64,000 bases of DNA, from NCBI RefSeq assembly GCF_007990775.1, contig NZ_BJXB01000006.1, positions 62,001 to 126,000 of the forward strand, written 5' to 3'. The notes beneath the pieces were generated by a model that was given only the letters and a program-made list of their open reading frames with translations, had not been told where the DNA came from and ran no database searches. Shown here piece after piece: positions 33,902-42,642 of this stretch. Made by a program: the position numbers and the translations under genes. The stretch comes from Deinococcus cellulosilyticus NBRC 106333 = KACC 11606. Lineage in GTDB: Bacteria; Deinococcota; Deinococci; Deinococcales; Deinococcaceae. The stretch's first letter is position 1; each line of letters starts with the position of its first letter.

Positions 33902-35743
33902 TCACCCACTGTTCTGATTCAGGGCCTCCAGATAGGTCTTGATGGACTTCGCTGCCCCCATGCCCACCCCGGGCACCCGGGCAATCTCCTCCACAGAAGC
34001 CGCCTCCAGATCTGCCATGCTGGTGAAGTGCTCCAGCAGGGCCTCCTGGCGTTTTTTGCCAATTCCAGGCAGGTCATCGAAGATGCTCTTGAACATGCTC
34101 TCCCCACGGAGTTTGCGGTGGTAGGTGATGGCGTAATTGTGCACCTCATCTCGCACCGCAATCAGCATGCGCAGGGCCGGATGGGTCTCTGAGAGCAGCA
34201 ATTCCCGGTTTTTCCCCACTTCCGTACCCGTTTCCAGCCACCACTGTGCTCCGTAAAGGGAAGGCAGGATGATCCTTTCTTCCCGTTTGGCGAGGCCCAC
34301 CAGAGGCACTTTGATCCCGGCTTCCTTCAGGGCGTCCAGTGCAGCATTCACCTGACCCCGGCCCCCGTCAATCAGCATCAGGTCCGGGAGGGGCAACTTG
34401 TCTGACAGAGACCCTGTGAACCTGCGGTAAATGGTCTGGCGCATGCTGGTGTAATCGTCGGGGTGTTCCAGACCCTGCACCTTGAACCTGCGGTGCTGGC
34501 CTTTGCGGGAACGGCCCCCCTCAAACACCACCATTCCGGAAACAATGTGGGTCCCAAAAAGGTTGCTGTTGTCGTATCCCTCGATCCTCCACGGTCTGTC
34601 TGGCAGAGCCAGAACCTCTCGCAGGGCTTCGAGGCCCGGATGGTCCCCCCGTTTTTCCAGCAGCAAGAGTTCGGATTCCAGACTGTTCTGGGCGTTGCGC
34701 TGGGCCATGTCCACCAGATCGGTCTTGTCGCCCCGCTGAGGAATGCGCAGTTCGATTCTGCGGTCCACCTTTTTGGACAGGAAATCGGCCCACAACTCCT
34801 GGTCCTCAAGTTCGGTGGGCAGCAGAATCAGGGGGGGAATGTGGGTGGCCTGGGTGTAGTAGTCCTGCAGAAACGCGGTCAGGATTTCTTCCGGGGTGGA
34901 TTCTGCCGCTCCGGACAGGAAACGCTTGTCCCGTCCGATCACACGGCCTGCCCGCATGCGGAACACCTGCACCATTGCGTACTCACCTGCCACAGCGAAT
35001 CCCAGGAAATCCAGGTCTTCAAGGGTCATGGTCATGGCGTGCTGCTCTGCTCCAAACAGTTTCTCCACAGCCTGAATGCGGTCGCGGATGTGCCCGGCCA
35101 TCTCAAAATCCTGTCTTTTGGCAGCCTCACGCATCTGGTCTTTCAGGGACTCGGTGACCCGGGCCACCTTGCCTTCCAGCAAAGCTTTCACGTCTTCAAC
35201 AATGCGGTCATACTGGGCTTTGTCCGCACGGTTCACGCAGGGGGCCAGACACCTTCCCATGTGGTAATTCAGGCAGGGACGGTTTTTCTTCTGCATGGGA
35301 TAACCACTGTTTTTGCGCAGGGCAAACATCCCATCAATCAGGTTCTTCACCCGGTGCACGGCGCTCGCATCAGGATAAGGCCCATAGTAGGAACCCCCAT
35401 CCTTGATGACCCTGCGTGTCACAAGCAAGGTGGGATACTGCTCGGCAGTGAGTTTCAGGAAAGGATAATGTTTGTCGTCTTTTAGCAGCACGTTGTAATG
35501 GGGACGGTGCTGCTTGATCAGATTGGCTTCTAGGACCAGGGCTTCCATTTCATTGCGGGTGACAATGAAATCCAGACTGGTGGCGGTTTCGGTGATTTTT
35601 CCACTCTTGCCCCCGGCCTTGAAATGGCTGGTGACACGGTTTCTCAGGACTTTGGCTTTCCCGACATAAATGATGGTGTCTTCCTTGCGGAAGATGTACA
35701 CGCCGGGTTCTAGGGGCAATACGGGAAGGTCGTCAAGACGCAC
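33902..35743 (-). CDS. uvrC: UvrABC excinuclease subunit C
   Basis: Makes both incisions in nucleotide excision repair. 613 residues. GIY-YIG nuclease (GVYIFRKEDTIIYVGKAKVLRNR), four-Cys-type region (CLNYHMGRCLAPC), UVR domain (LKDQMREAAKRQDFEMAGHIRDRI), RNase H-like endonuclease with DNSN and LMLIDGGRGQVNAA, and C-terminal HhH pair (LPGIGKKRQEALLEHF, VPGVGMGAAKSIKTYL). GTG start; TAAAAT (35755-35750) ends 6 nt before it. A 14-nt palindrome lies at the -35. Confidence 0.96.
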   Translation of the reverse strand: MRLDDLPVLPLEPGVYIFRKEDTIIYVGKAKVLRNRVTSHFKAGGKSGKITETATSLDFIVTRNEMEALVLEANLIKQHRPHYNVLLKDDKHYPFLKLTAEQYPTLLVTRRVIKDGGSYYGPYPDASAVHRVKNLIDGMFALRKNSGYPMQKKNRPCLNYHMGRCLAPCVNRADKAQYDRIVEDVKALLEGKVARVTESLKDQMREAAKRQDFEMAGHIRDRIQAVEKLFGAEQHAMTMTLEDLDFLGFAVAGEYAMVQVFRMRAGRVIGRDKRFLSGAAESTPEEILTAFLQDYYTQATHIPPLILLPTELEDQELWADFLSKKVDRRIELRIPQRGDKTDLVDMAQRNAQNSLESELLLLEKRGDHPGLEALREVLALPDRPWRIEGYDNSNLFGTHIVSGMVVFEGGRSRKGQHRRFKVQGLEHPDDYTSMRQTIYRRFTGSLSDKLPLPDLMLIDGGRGQVNAALDALKEAGIKVPLVGLAKREERIILPSLYGAQWWLETGTEVGKNRELLLSETHPALRMLIAVRDEVHNYAITYHRKLRGESMFKSIFDDLPGIGKKRQEALLEHFTSMADLEAASVEEIARVPGVGMGAAKSIKTYLEALNQNSG

Positions 35744-35763
35744 CCCACCATTTTACATGTTCT

Positions 35764-35777
35764 GTTCTGATCAGAAC
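35764..35777 (-). promoter_or_regulatory. Perfect palindrome at the uvrC -35 region
   Basis: GTTCTGATCAGAAC is its own reverse complement. It covers the position where a -35 would lie (17 nt from TAAAAT 35755-35750). It does not match the Deinococcus RDRM consensus (TTATGTCATTGACATAA), so any regulator would be different. Confidence 0.55.
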
Positions 35778-36066
35778 GTAAACCATGTGGCAGACTGGAT
35801 TCTGATCATCTGGCGGATGTCATGAAAAAGGGAACCAAAAAAGAAAACGAGGAAAAGTTAAACAAAAATTTCACAAATATATTCAATCCAAATTTAGATC
35901 CCAACAAGGTCCTTGCCCCTTCCAGCAAACCGCACCTCAGACTGGTCCTGTCGGTTTTCTGGCAAGTGGACCTGTGCCATGCTCCACCTTCATCGGTATG
36001 ATCCAGTCCTGTTGAACCGCCATCGGAGAACCCGATCCACCTTTGCAAGACCGCAAGAAGTCCCGA

Positions 36067-36095
36067 TTCACTTTCCTGACCCTCACCCTTATAGT
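36067..36095 (+). promoter_or_regulatory. Promoter of the EamA transporter gene
   Basis: TTCACT (36067-36072), 17 nt, TATAGT (36090-36095); GGAAAGG follows before the ATG, giving a conventional leader of about 30 nt. Confidence 0.6.
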
Positions 36096-36129
36096 GGGCT
36101 CTACTGATCTGACCGGAAAGGTTGTGCCA

Positions 36130-37014
36130 ATGACCCAGACCACCCCAGCTTCCCGCCCCTTTCTGCCACCAGTTCCGGCAGCCATTGCAGCCATGCTGTC
36201 CATTCAGGCCGGGGCTGCTTTTGCAAAATCCCTCTTTGCCACCATTGGCCCCATGGGCACCACCAGTCTGAGGCTGGCTCTGGCTGCACTGGTGCTGGGC
36301 CTGATCCACCAGAAGGCCCTCAGAGGGATGAAATTTGAAGCCTGGAGAGCCATCCTGCCTTATGGTCTGGTGCTGGGCCTGATGAACCTGACCTTCTACC
36401 TCTCGGTGGAGCGTCTCCCTCTGGGCCTCGCCGTGACCCTGGAATTCATCGGTCCCCTGGGGGTTGCCGTGCTCAGTTCCCGAAAACCCCTGGATTACCT
36501 GTGGGCACTGCTTGCAGGTCTGGGCATCCTGCTGATCTCTCCCTGGACGCCCGGCAGCAATGTGGACCCCATCGGCGTCATGTGGGCCCTGATCGCAGGG
36601 GTCTTCTGGGGCCTGTACATCGTGATGGGTCAGAAGGTCAGCCAGCAGGCCTCGTCCCGACAGATTGTGGCTGCAGGCATGCTGATTGCCTGCATCATCC
36701 CCTTTCCCATCGGGGTTTTCACTGCGGGAACAGCCCTTCTGGAACCTGCCATTTTGCTCACAGGTCTGGCTGTTGCTGTGCTTTCAAGTGCCCTGCCTTA
36801 TTCTCTTGAAATGGTGGCCCTCAAAGCCCTGCCTGCGCGCACTTTTGGCATCCTGATGAGCGTTGAACCTGCCATCGCTGCCGTGCTGGGCATGGTCTTC
36901 CTGAAAGAGCACCTGAACCTGCTCCAGTGGATGGCCATTGTCTGCGTGATTGGTGCCTCGATTGGCTCGACGCTGGGGTCCCGCAACACCACCCACGCAG
37001 AAGTGCTTAACTGA
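36130..37014 (+). CDS. EamA/DMT-family exporter (RhtA-like)
   Basis: 294 residues with about ten hydrophobic helices in two EamA repeats. LSIQAGAAFAKSLFATIGPMGTTSLRLALAALVL and the second-half LPYSLEMVALKALPARTFGILMSVEPAIAAVLG are hallmarks of the RhtA subgroup, which exports threonine, homoserine and similar amino acids. The start at 36130 follows GGAAAGG. Stands between uvrC and the tRNA nucleotidyltransferase gene. Confidence 0.88.
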   Translation: MTQTTPASRPFLPPVPAAIAAMLSIQAGAAFAKSLFATIGPMGTTSLRLALAALVLGLIHQKALRGMKFEAWRAILPYGLVLGLMNLTFYLSVERLPLGLAVTLEFIGPLGVAVLSSRKPLDYLWALLAGLGILLISPWTPGSNVDPIGVMWALIAGVFWGLYIVMGQKVSQQASSRQIVAAGMLIACIIPFPIGVFTAGTALLEPAILLTGLAVAVLSSALPYSLEMVALKALPARTFGILMSVEPAIAAVLGMVFLKEHLNLLQWMAIVCVIGASIGSTLGSRNTTHAEVLN

Positions 37015-37059
37015 TCCAGCACAGGCGGAAAGCTGCAGAACCTGCCACAATGAATCGTT

Positions 37060-38343
37060 ATGGACGCCGTCAAGACCATCATCCACACCATCGAACAGGC
37101 CGGAGGCCGATGTTACCAGGTTGGAGGGGCGCTCAGGGATGAGCTGCTTGGCCTCCCCGGAAAAGACCGTGACCTGCTGGTGACGGGCCTCAGTCAGGAA
37201 CAGTTGAAGAAGGTGCTCCCTGGCAAGGTGGGTCTGGTGGGTGCCTCTTTCGAGGTCTTCAAAGTGACCCAGGAAGGGGAGACCGTTGACGTGGCCCTCC
37301 CCAGAAACGGTCTTGATCTGGAAGACGACCTGCGTCACCGGGACTTCACCATCAATGCCCTTGCCCGCAGCACCAGCGGTCTGGTCGATCCCACCGGAGG
37401 CCTCCAGGACCTGCAGAACCGCATTTTGCGCATGACTTCCCCTGTCATTTTCGAACAGGACCCCCTCAGGCTCCTGAGGGCCATTCGTTTTGTGGCAAAG
37501 CTGGACTTTGAAATCGAGCCTGCAACCCTGCAGACCATGACCACACAGGCCCACCTGCTGGATCAGGTCTCACCAGAACGGGTGCAGGAAGAATGGCTGA
37601 GGCTTCTCCGTTGTCCGAATGCGGACGCCGTGCTCAGGGCACTGCGGATTTCACGTGACACAGGCATTCTGGACCGGATTTTTCCAGAGTTTGCCCCATG
37701 CATCGGCTTTGAGCAGCACAACCCGCACCACCAGTTCACCGTCGATGAGCACATCTTTGCAGCCGTACACCATGCTGTGCGCAGAGGGTTTTCTTTGCGC
37801 ACCCGTCTGGCCCTCTTTTTCCATGACATCGCCAAACCGGCCTGTTTTTCCAGAGGGGCAAATGGAGTGGGTCACTTCTACGAGCATGAGCATGTGGGTG
37901 CCCGCATGACCCGGGAAATCCTCACCCGCCTGAAATTCTCCACCCACTGGATTGACAGCGTCAGGAAACTGGTGCGCAACCACATGCGGCCCCCCACCGA
38001 CCCGAGCCGCAAAGCCCTGCGCCGTTTCATGAACGATCTCGGAGAGGCCTGGGAAGACGCACTGGACATGCGCGAAGCGGATCTGGCAGCCCACCTTGTT
38101 CCTGCAGGATTTGATCCTGAAACGTGGTCCGCAGGCATCCGTCAGGAAGCCCTGAACATGCCCCTGGTCGCCACCTTCGATGAAAGGCAGCTTGCCCTCT
38201 CGGGACACACCATCATGCAGGCGTTTCAGGTGCAGGGGCAGGAGGTGGGACGCCTGAAACAACTTGCCGTGCAGGCCATCATTGAAGGGGAACTCGAAAA
38301 TCAACCCGAAGCCATCCTGGCCTTTCTGGAGCACAAAAAATGA
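37060..38343 (+). CDS. CCA-type tRNA nucleotidyltransferase with HD domain
   Basis: 427 residues, class II nucleotidyltransferase. QVGGALRDELLG and catalytic Asp36/Asp38 in KDRDLLVTG, then LRHRDFTINALA and GGLQDLQNRILR (~110-125). The C-terminal half has an HD domain (HHQFTVDEHIFAAV, LFFHDIAKP, HEHVGARM). Deinococcus is known to split CC- and A-addition between two such enzymes, so this may be only one of the pair. CACAAT ends 8 nt before the ATG. Symbol withheld for that reason. Confidence 0.88.
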   Translation: MDAVKTIIHTIEQAGGRCYQVGGALRDELLGLPGKDRDLLVTGLSQEQLKKVLPGKVGLVGASFEVFKVTQEGETVDVALPRNGLDLEDDLRHRDFTINALARSTSGLVDPTGGLQDLQNRILRMTSPVIFEQDPLRLLRAIRFVAKLDFEIEPATLQTMTTQAHLLDQVSPERVQEEWLRLLRCPNADAVLRALRISRDTGILDRIFPEFAPCIGFEQHNPHHQFTVDEHIFAAVHHAVRRGFSLRTRLALFFHDIAKPACFSRGANGVGHFYEHEHVGARMTREILTRLKFSTHWIDSVRKLVRNHMRPPTDPSRKALRRFMNDLGEAWEDALDMREADLAAHLVPAGFDPETWSAGIRQEALNMPLVATFDERQLALSGHTIMQAFQVQGQEVGRLKQLAVQAIIEGELENQPEAILAFLEHKK

Positions 38344-38369
38344 AGCTGGATCTTTTGGGTCCAGCTTCA
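38341..38369 (-). terminator. Terminator of the M19 dipeptidase gene
   Basis: TGAAGCTGGA (38341-38350) pairs with TCCAGCTTCA (38360-38369). The A6 at 38335-38340 forms the minus-strand T-run. It overlaps the stop codon of the convergent gene. Confidence 0.8.
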
Positions 38370-38380
38370 AACTGTTCATC

Positions 38381-39361
38381 TCAGATCGACCGTGCCAGCC
38401 AGGTCAACCAGTTCTGAAATTGTACGCCTGCTCTGGCAGGCTCAGGGACCAGCTGAAAAAACTGCTCAAGGTCCTTCAGGTGCAACAGTTCCCTGGGGGT
38501 GCGTTCCAGACCAAAACCACCATCGAGATCCGAACCCAGCCCGATCCGGTTCCAGCCAATCAGGCCAGCAATGTGCTCTGCATGCACCAGCAGGTCTGCA
38601 AACCCCACATCTTGTTTGGGCATCCCGCGCTTGAACCCCTTCTTGATGAACGAACTGAACATCACCAGCCCAATCATCCCGTCCATTTCCCCAATTTTGC
38701 GGATCATGGCATCAGAAAGCTGGCGGTCCGTGGGAATGAGGGCCTGGGCATTGGAGTGCGAGGCAATCACCTTCTGGTGGATCTCCACCATCTCCCAGAA
38801 TGCCTGCTCGGCCAGATGGGAGGCGTCCAGCGTCAGGTTCAGGTCCCTGATGGCATGGACCAGTTCAACCCCCTCAGGCGTCAGCCCACCAGGGGCATTG
38901 GTGCCCCCAGAATAGCGGGTGCGCTCCCAGGCAAGCCCAACCACCCTGAGACCTTCACGGTGCCAGAACTGCAGGTCCGCAGGGTCCACAATCGGGTCGG
39001 CCCCTTCCATCAGCAGAATGACCCCCAGAGGGGCATCTGCATCATGGTTGTTCCAGTGCTCCAGCAGTTCACTGCCGGATGTGAGCAGCCGGATGTGCCC
39101 CTGGTCCTGCCAGCGCAGGTACTGGTCCAGTTGCTCCAGTGCAAGCGTTCTGGCTTCCTGTGCTGTCACGTACCCCTGAGGATGGTCTGTGCTTCTGGGA
39201 TAGGCCCACAGGGTCCCCATGCACGCCCGCACCCCTGCCTGCTTCAGGGACTCAAAATTCACAATGGCGGTCTCACCATTCATGGACTGGGGAAGAGGCC
39301 GGGTCAGGTCCCGGCCCTCGGCAGCGTTGAACGCCAGATCGAGATGTGCGTCGAAAATCAC
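38381..39361 (-). CDS. Membrane dipeptidase family protein (peptidase M19)
   Basis: About 326 residues. The zinc-binding motif DAHLD is at the N-terminus, MEGADPI in the middle, IASHSNAQAL (two-metal His) and IGLGSDLDGGFG near the C-terminus, the renal-dipeptidase set. Cleaves dipeptides. I place the start at the GTG at 39361 because TTAGAT ends 6 nt before it. An ATG at 39376 (MLDWSVIFDAHLD) in the same frame is the alternative, but it lies upstream of the box. Confidence 0.85.
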   Translation of the reverse strand: MIFDAHLDLAFNAAEGRDLTRPLPQSMNGETAIVNFESLKQAGVRACMGTLWAYPRSTDHPQGYVTAQEARTLALEQLDQYLRWQDQGHIRLLTSGSELLEHWNNHDADAPLGVILLMEGADPIVDPADLQFWHREGLRVVGLAWERTRYSGGTNAPGGLTPEGVELVHAIRDLNLTLDASHLAEQAFWEMVEIHQKVIASHSNAQALIPTDRQLSDAMIRKIGEMDGMIGLVMFSSFIKKGFKRGMPKQDVGFADLLVHAEHIAGLIGWNRIGLGSDLDGGFGLERTPRELLHLKDLEQFFQLVPEPARAGVQFQNWLTWLARSI

Positions 39362-39393
39362 GCTCCAATCTAACATGAAATGCCGAGAACTCA

Positions 39394-39423
39394 GGGCAGA
39401 AGGCAGAAGGCAGAAAGCAGCAG
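39394..39423. repeat. GCAGAAGGC-type repeat, third copy
   Basis: Three consecutive GGCAGAA steps followed by AGCAG, nearly identical to the arms at 14690 and 14889 but without a visible inverted partner. Lies in the 182-nt gap between the M19 and HAD genes. Confidence 0.5.
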
Positions 39424-39517
39424 ACTGCCATTGTCTCGTCTGGAAAAACTGCAGAGGCAGGCCACAGGTTCACACCAGCTTGTCAGGACATCCTGAGGTC
39501 CACCAAAAGCCAGAAAA

Positions 39518-39540
39518 CCTCCCCGGAGAATCCAGGGAGG
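39518..39540 (-). terminator. Terminator of the amylase-HAD operon
   Basis: CCTCCC (39518-39523) and GGGAGG (39535-39540) with extra pairing inside; the A4 before it gives the minus-strand T-run. Confidence 0.6.
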
Positions 39541-39558
39541 CTCGGGACGTAAAAATGT

Positions 39559-40233
39559 TCAGTCCTGAACGGTCAGACCAAGGTGATCCAGCACCCCATG
39601 CAGGTCATGGATGGCGTCAGGGTCACGGTTGGCACGGTCGATCCACAGGGCTTCCATGCCTGCCTGTCTGGCAGCCTCGACATTTTCGAGTTTGTCATCC
39701 ACAAAGAGGATCTGCTCAGGTCGCTGACCGAGCAGTGCTGCAACCTTGCTGAACACCTCCACCTCGGGCTTGTGCACCCCCAGGGAGCAACTGGCGAAGG
39801 CCTGATCGATCAGGCCTTCGATGCCCAGGGCCACCAGGGTGGGTTCCATGCTTGGGAGGGTGTTGGACAGGATGGCCGTGGTGTACCCGTTCTGTTTGAG
39901 GATCTGCAGGACCTGTTCGGTGTCTTCGTAGGACCGCAGGAACGCCCAGTAGGGGAAATGCTTGCGAACCTGATAGGCGGTGTCCAGAGGCACACCCATG
40001 CGGACAGCCAGTTCTTCACAGTATTGCTGCCAGAAGGCTTCTTCGTCTTCGTGGGTGCGCAAATTTGGCCAGGCCAGGTCGCTGGCAGCCCACTGCTCCT
40101 GCATGGCCTTCAGGACCTGCCGGGCGGAGAGTTCGGGGTGGTGTTCGAGCACCATGCGGGCGGCCTCCTGATACACGGTGGCATCGGAGTAGCCCAGGGT
40201 TTCATCGCGGTCAAAAAGGACAGTCTGGATCAT
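39559..40233 (-). CDS. HAD-superfamily hydrolase
   Basis: 224 residues. Motif I FDRDETLG has nucleophile Asp8 and acid Asp10 with Arg between. Motif II is ILSNT, motif III lysine in HKPEVEVF, motif IV FVDDKLENV. Subfamily IA cap (~20-90). A phosphatase of unknown substrate; adjacency to an amylase suggests a sugar phosphate, but that is a guess. ATG overlaps the amylase stop by 4 nt. Confidence 0.88.
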   Translation of the reverse strand: MIQTVLFDRDETLGYSDATVYQEAARMVLEHHPELSARQVLKAMQEQWAASDLAWPNLRTHEDEEAFWQQYCEELAVRMGVPLDTAYQVRKHFPYWAFLRSYEDTEQVLQILKQNGYTTAILSNTLPSMEPTLVALGIEGLIDQAFASCSLGVHKPEVEVFSKVAALLGQRPEQILFVDDKLENVEAARQAGMEALWIDRANRDPDAIHDLHGVLDHLGLTVQD

Positions 40234-41639
40234 TCAGGATGTGTGAAGGCTGCGGCAGAGCGGGGAGGAAGGGACAGGTGCAGGAAGCCATTTGAGCCGC
40301 TGAGCCTGGCATCCTGACCGAAAAGGTCCTGGGTTAGGGGGGATTGCACATTCATCTTCAGGCTGAAGGTGCGACGTTCCTTCCCATTGTGCCATGCCAC
40401 CAGCACTTTTTCTGTGCCGCTCTCGCGAATGAACAGTAAGAGTTCTTCCTCATAGGCAGACGGCACCGGAATCAGTTTTAATGTACCTTTACTCAGCGCT
40501 TCACTGGCTTTGCGCACAGCAATGGCTTTGCGGGTCACCTCGAAGGTGGCTTTTTCGGTTTCAGTCCAGCTTTCCTCGAAGCGCATGTCACGGCGGTTGT
40601 CGGGGTCGTTGCCGCCCCGCATGGCAATCTCGGTTCCCTGGTAGATCACCGGAAATCCGCGCAAAGTCATCAGGGCGCGAATGCCGTACTGGGTGCGTTT
40701 TGCCCCCTCTGCCTCAAACAGGTTCCCGGAGGCGAAACGGGTCACATCGTGGTTGTCCAGAAAGACGGCAAGCTCCGCAGGGTTGGTGTACTCGCTGTCC
40801 TGGTTGAGGATGGCCCGCACCTGGCTGAAACCTGCCCCTTTCATCACCGTCTGGTTGATGGCTTCCCGCAGCGGAAAATCAAACACGCTGTTCAGCCCAA
40901 GTTTCTGGAAGGCGGCGACTTTTTGCACACTGGCCGTTTCGAAGACCTCTCCAAGGGTGAACACGCCATTGGCCTGATCCTGTGCTCCGAGCTTCTGGAT
41001 GAAGTCTGCTGGCACATGGCGGATGGCATCATAACGGAATCCATCCACACCCAGCTTTGTCCAGAACAGGTCGTTTTCCATCAGAAACTGGGCCACTTCT
41101 GGGTTTTCCTGTTTGAGGTCAGGGAGTCCGGCCAGAGGGCAGAACACTTCAGGGTTGCCCAGGCTTTCACAGTTGGAACCGTGAAACCAGTCCGGTTTTT
41201 CTCTGGGCAGGCTGGCATCGTATCCGGTGTGGTTGATCACCTGATCCAGAATCAGCTTCATGTCGTTGTCGTGCACGGTTTTCAGCAGGGTCTGGAAGTC
41301 CTCCAGGGTCCCAAAGTGTGAGTCTACTTTCTGGAAATCGGCAGGCCAGTAACCGTGATAAGGGGCAGTGCCGAAGGTGTTGCCCGTCTGCTGCTGGTAG
41401 ATGGGGGTCAGCCATAGGGTGGTCACCCCCAGGCTTTTCAGGTAAGGAATTTTCTGCAGAATGCCCTTGAGGTCCCCTCCGTGCCAGGCCCTCAGGTCGT
41501 CTTTGTTGACCCCCTGGTTGTTGGTGGAATCTCCATCTGCGAAACGGTCCACCAGAATCTGGTACACCACTTCTCCCTGCATGCTGGTAGCGCTTCCATA
41601 ACCGGCGCAGAGCGCCGCCAGAATCATCCATTTTTTCAT
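40230..41639 (-). CDS. Secreted alpha-amylase family GH13 enzyme
   Basis: 469 residues with a signal peptide (MKKWMILAALCAGYGSATS). GH13 regions I-IV: LILDQVINHTG, VDGFRYDAIRHV with the nucleophile Asp, FTLGEVFE with the acid/base Glu, and VFLDNHDVTRF with the stabilising Asp. N-terminal YQILVDRFADGD and C-terminal beta domain are present. Cleaves alpha-1,4-glucans outside the cytoplasm. TATAGT (41651-41646) ends 6 nt before the ATG. First gene of the pair with the HAD gene. Confidence 0.92.
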   Translation of the reverse strand: MKKWMILAALCAGYGSATSMQGEVVYQILVDRFADGDSTNNQGVNKDDLRAWHGGDLKGILQKIPYLKSLGVTTLWLTPIYQQQTGNTFGTAPYHGYWPADFQKVDSHFGTLEDFQTLLKTVHDNDMKLILDQVINHTGYDASLPREKPDWFHGSNCESLGNPEVFCPLAGLPDLKQENPEVAQFLMENDLFWTKLGVDGFRYDAIRHVPADFIQKLGAQDQANGVFTLGEVFETASVQKVAAFQKLGLNSVFDFPLREAINQTVMKGAGFSQVRAILNQDSEYTNPAELAVFLDNHDVTRFASGNLFEAEGAKRTQYGIRALMTLRGFPVIYQGTEIAMRGGNDPDNRRDMRFEESWTETEKATFEVTRKAIAVRKASEALSKGTLKLIPVPSAYEEELLLFIRESGTEKVLVAWHNGKERRTFSLKMNVQSPLTQDLFGQDARLSGSNGFLHLSLPPRSAAAFTHPE

Positions 41640-41773
41640 GCCATTACTATAGCTGGAGAGCTGAGGCCTGACAAATCCCATGTCGTACAATTCGGGTCAC
41701 ACGGACAAGTCACTTCACCAGACAGGAGCAACGCAGTCTGAGGGTTCAGCCTTATCCATTTGCTCAACTGAAA

Positions 41774-41798
41774 AACAGGCAGGGATCTCCTGCCTGTT
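41774..41798 (-). terminator. Terminator of the Gly/Ser-rich protein gene
   Basis: AACAGGCAGG (41774-41783) pairs with CCTGCCTGTT (41789-41798); T-run on the minus strand from the A5 at 41771-41775. Confidence 0.85.
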
Positions 41799-41815
41799 CT
41801 TGTGGAATTTTGATG

Positions 41816-42436
41816 TTACCTGCCCAGGTTCAGGTCCAGGCCACCACCAATGCCAATCCCGACGCTGCCAGAGCCACTGCCGGAACCGCCACCCGTGCTG
41901 CCACTTCCACCAACACCGATGTTGATGTTCACACCACCACTGGCACTGCCAGAAGTGCTGCCTGAACCGGAGGAGGTGCTGCCACTGGCCCCACCACTCA
42001 CGCCACCACTGACGTTACCAGATGTGCTGCTGCTGGTCTGGCCGGTTGTGCTGCCATTGACATTGCTGGAAGTGGAGGTGCTGCCACCAGTGTTGCTCTT
42101 GGCGAACAATGACACCAGAGAAGTGGATTTGTTGTTGTAATTGACTTTGAGGGCCTGAAGCTGGGTGGTGCTGTTGACCTGTCCAGACAGCTGGAATTCC
42201 TGTTTGCTGCCATTCTTTGCGGTCACCACGACCTTGCTGGCGAGTTTCAGGTCCCCTTTGACGGTCAGTTTGCCATTGGAGTCATAGGTGCCCACAGTGT
42301 TTCCTTTGCTGTCCACCAGAACCACGGTGCTGGTTTTCAGGTCTGCGTTCAGGGTGCTGGAAGCCTGGGTGTTGGTCTGTGCACTGGCTGCACCCAGAAT
42401 CAGGGTGGCAATCAAAAATGAGGTGTGTTTTTTCAT
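41816..42436 (-). CDS. Exported Gly/Ser/Thr-rich low-complexity protein
   Basis: 206 residues. Signal peptide MKKHTSFLIATLILGAASA. Residues ~22-120 form a regular beta-like part (TVVLVDSKGNTVGTYDSNGKLTVKGDLKLASKVVV). The last ~85 are Gly/Ser/Thr low complexity ending GIGIGGGLDLNLG. AAAGGAG before the ATG and TATAGT (42466-42461) upstream. No family recognised; an envelope or surface protein is likely. Confidence 0.75.
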   Translation of the reverse strand: MKKHTSFLIATLILGAASAQTNTQASSTLNADLKTSTVVLVDSKGNTVGTYDSNGKLTVKGDLKLASKVVVTAKNGSKQEFQLSGQVNSTTQLQALKVNYNNKSTSLVSLFAKSNTGGSTSTSSNVNGSTTGQTSSSTSGNVSGGVSGGASGSTSSGSGSTSGSASGGVNINIGVGGSGSTGGGSGSGSGSVGIGIGGGLDLNLGR

Positions 42437-42529
42437 GTGTTGCTCCTTTCGTTGTTCCAGACTATAGGCACCCAACCTGACAGGATCACGAGGAATTCCT
42501 AAAGTGCAAATGAAGCCCATTTCAGCCTC

Positions 42530-42554
42530 GGTTCATTTTTGGTGCAAATGAACC
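42530..42554. promoter_or_regulatory. Palindrome plus repeated half-site in a divergent promoter region
   Basis: GGTTCATTT (42530-42538) and AAATGAACC (42546-42554) are perfect 9-bp arms. GTGCAAATGAA occurs at 42504-42514 and again at 42542-42552. The cluster lies between the exported Gly-rich gene (minus) and gluQ (plus), so one regulator could see both. Confidence 0.5.
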
Positions 42555-42642
42555 CTGTCCCAGATGAGAATGGCCTTGTAGAATGCTTGAGGCTGCAGAT
42601 GTCACCGGGTGTGTGGCAGATTGTGCGGAATGGCTTTCAATC

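Larger units (their letters stand above)
35744..36129. other. 386-nt intergenic region between uvrC and the EamA gene
   Basis: Contains the uvrC promoter, an unusually AT-rich purine-heavy stretch (about 35821-35900), and the EamA-gene promoter. The sequence differs sharply from the G+C-rich surroundings. I see no gene in it. Confidence 0.6.

Noticed and set aside
41850..42140. Pro/Leu-rich frame opposite the Gly/Ser-rich gene
   Set aside because: Composition is simply the reverse complement of Gly/Ser repeats.
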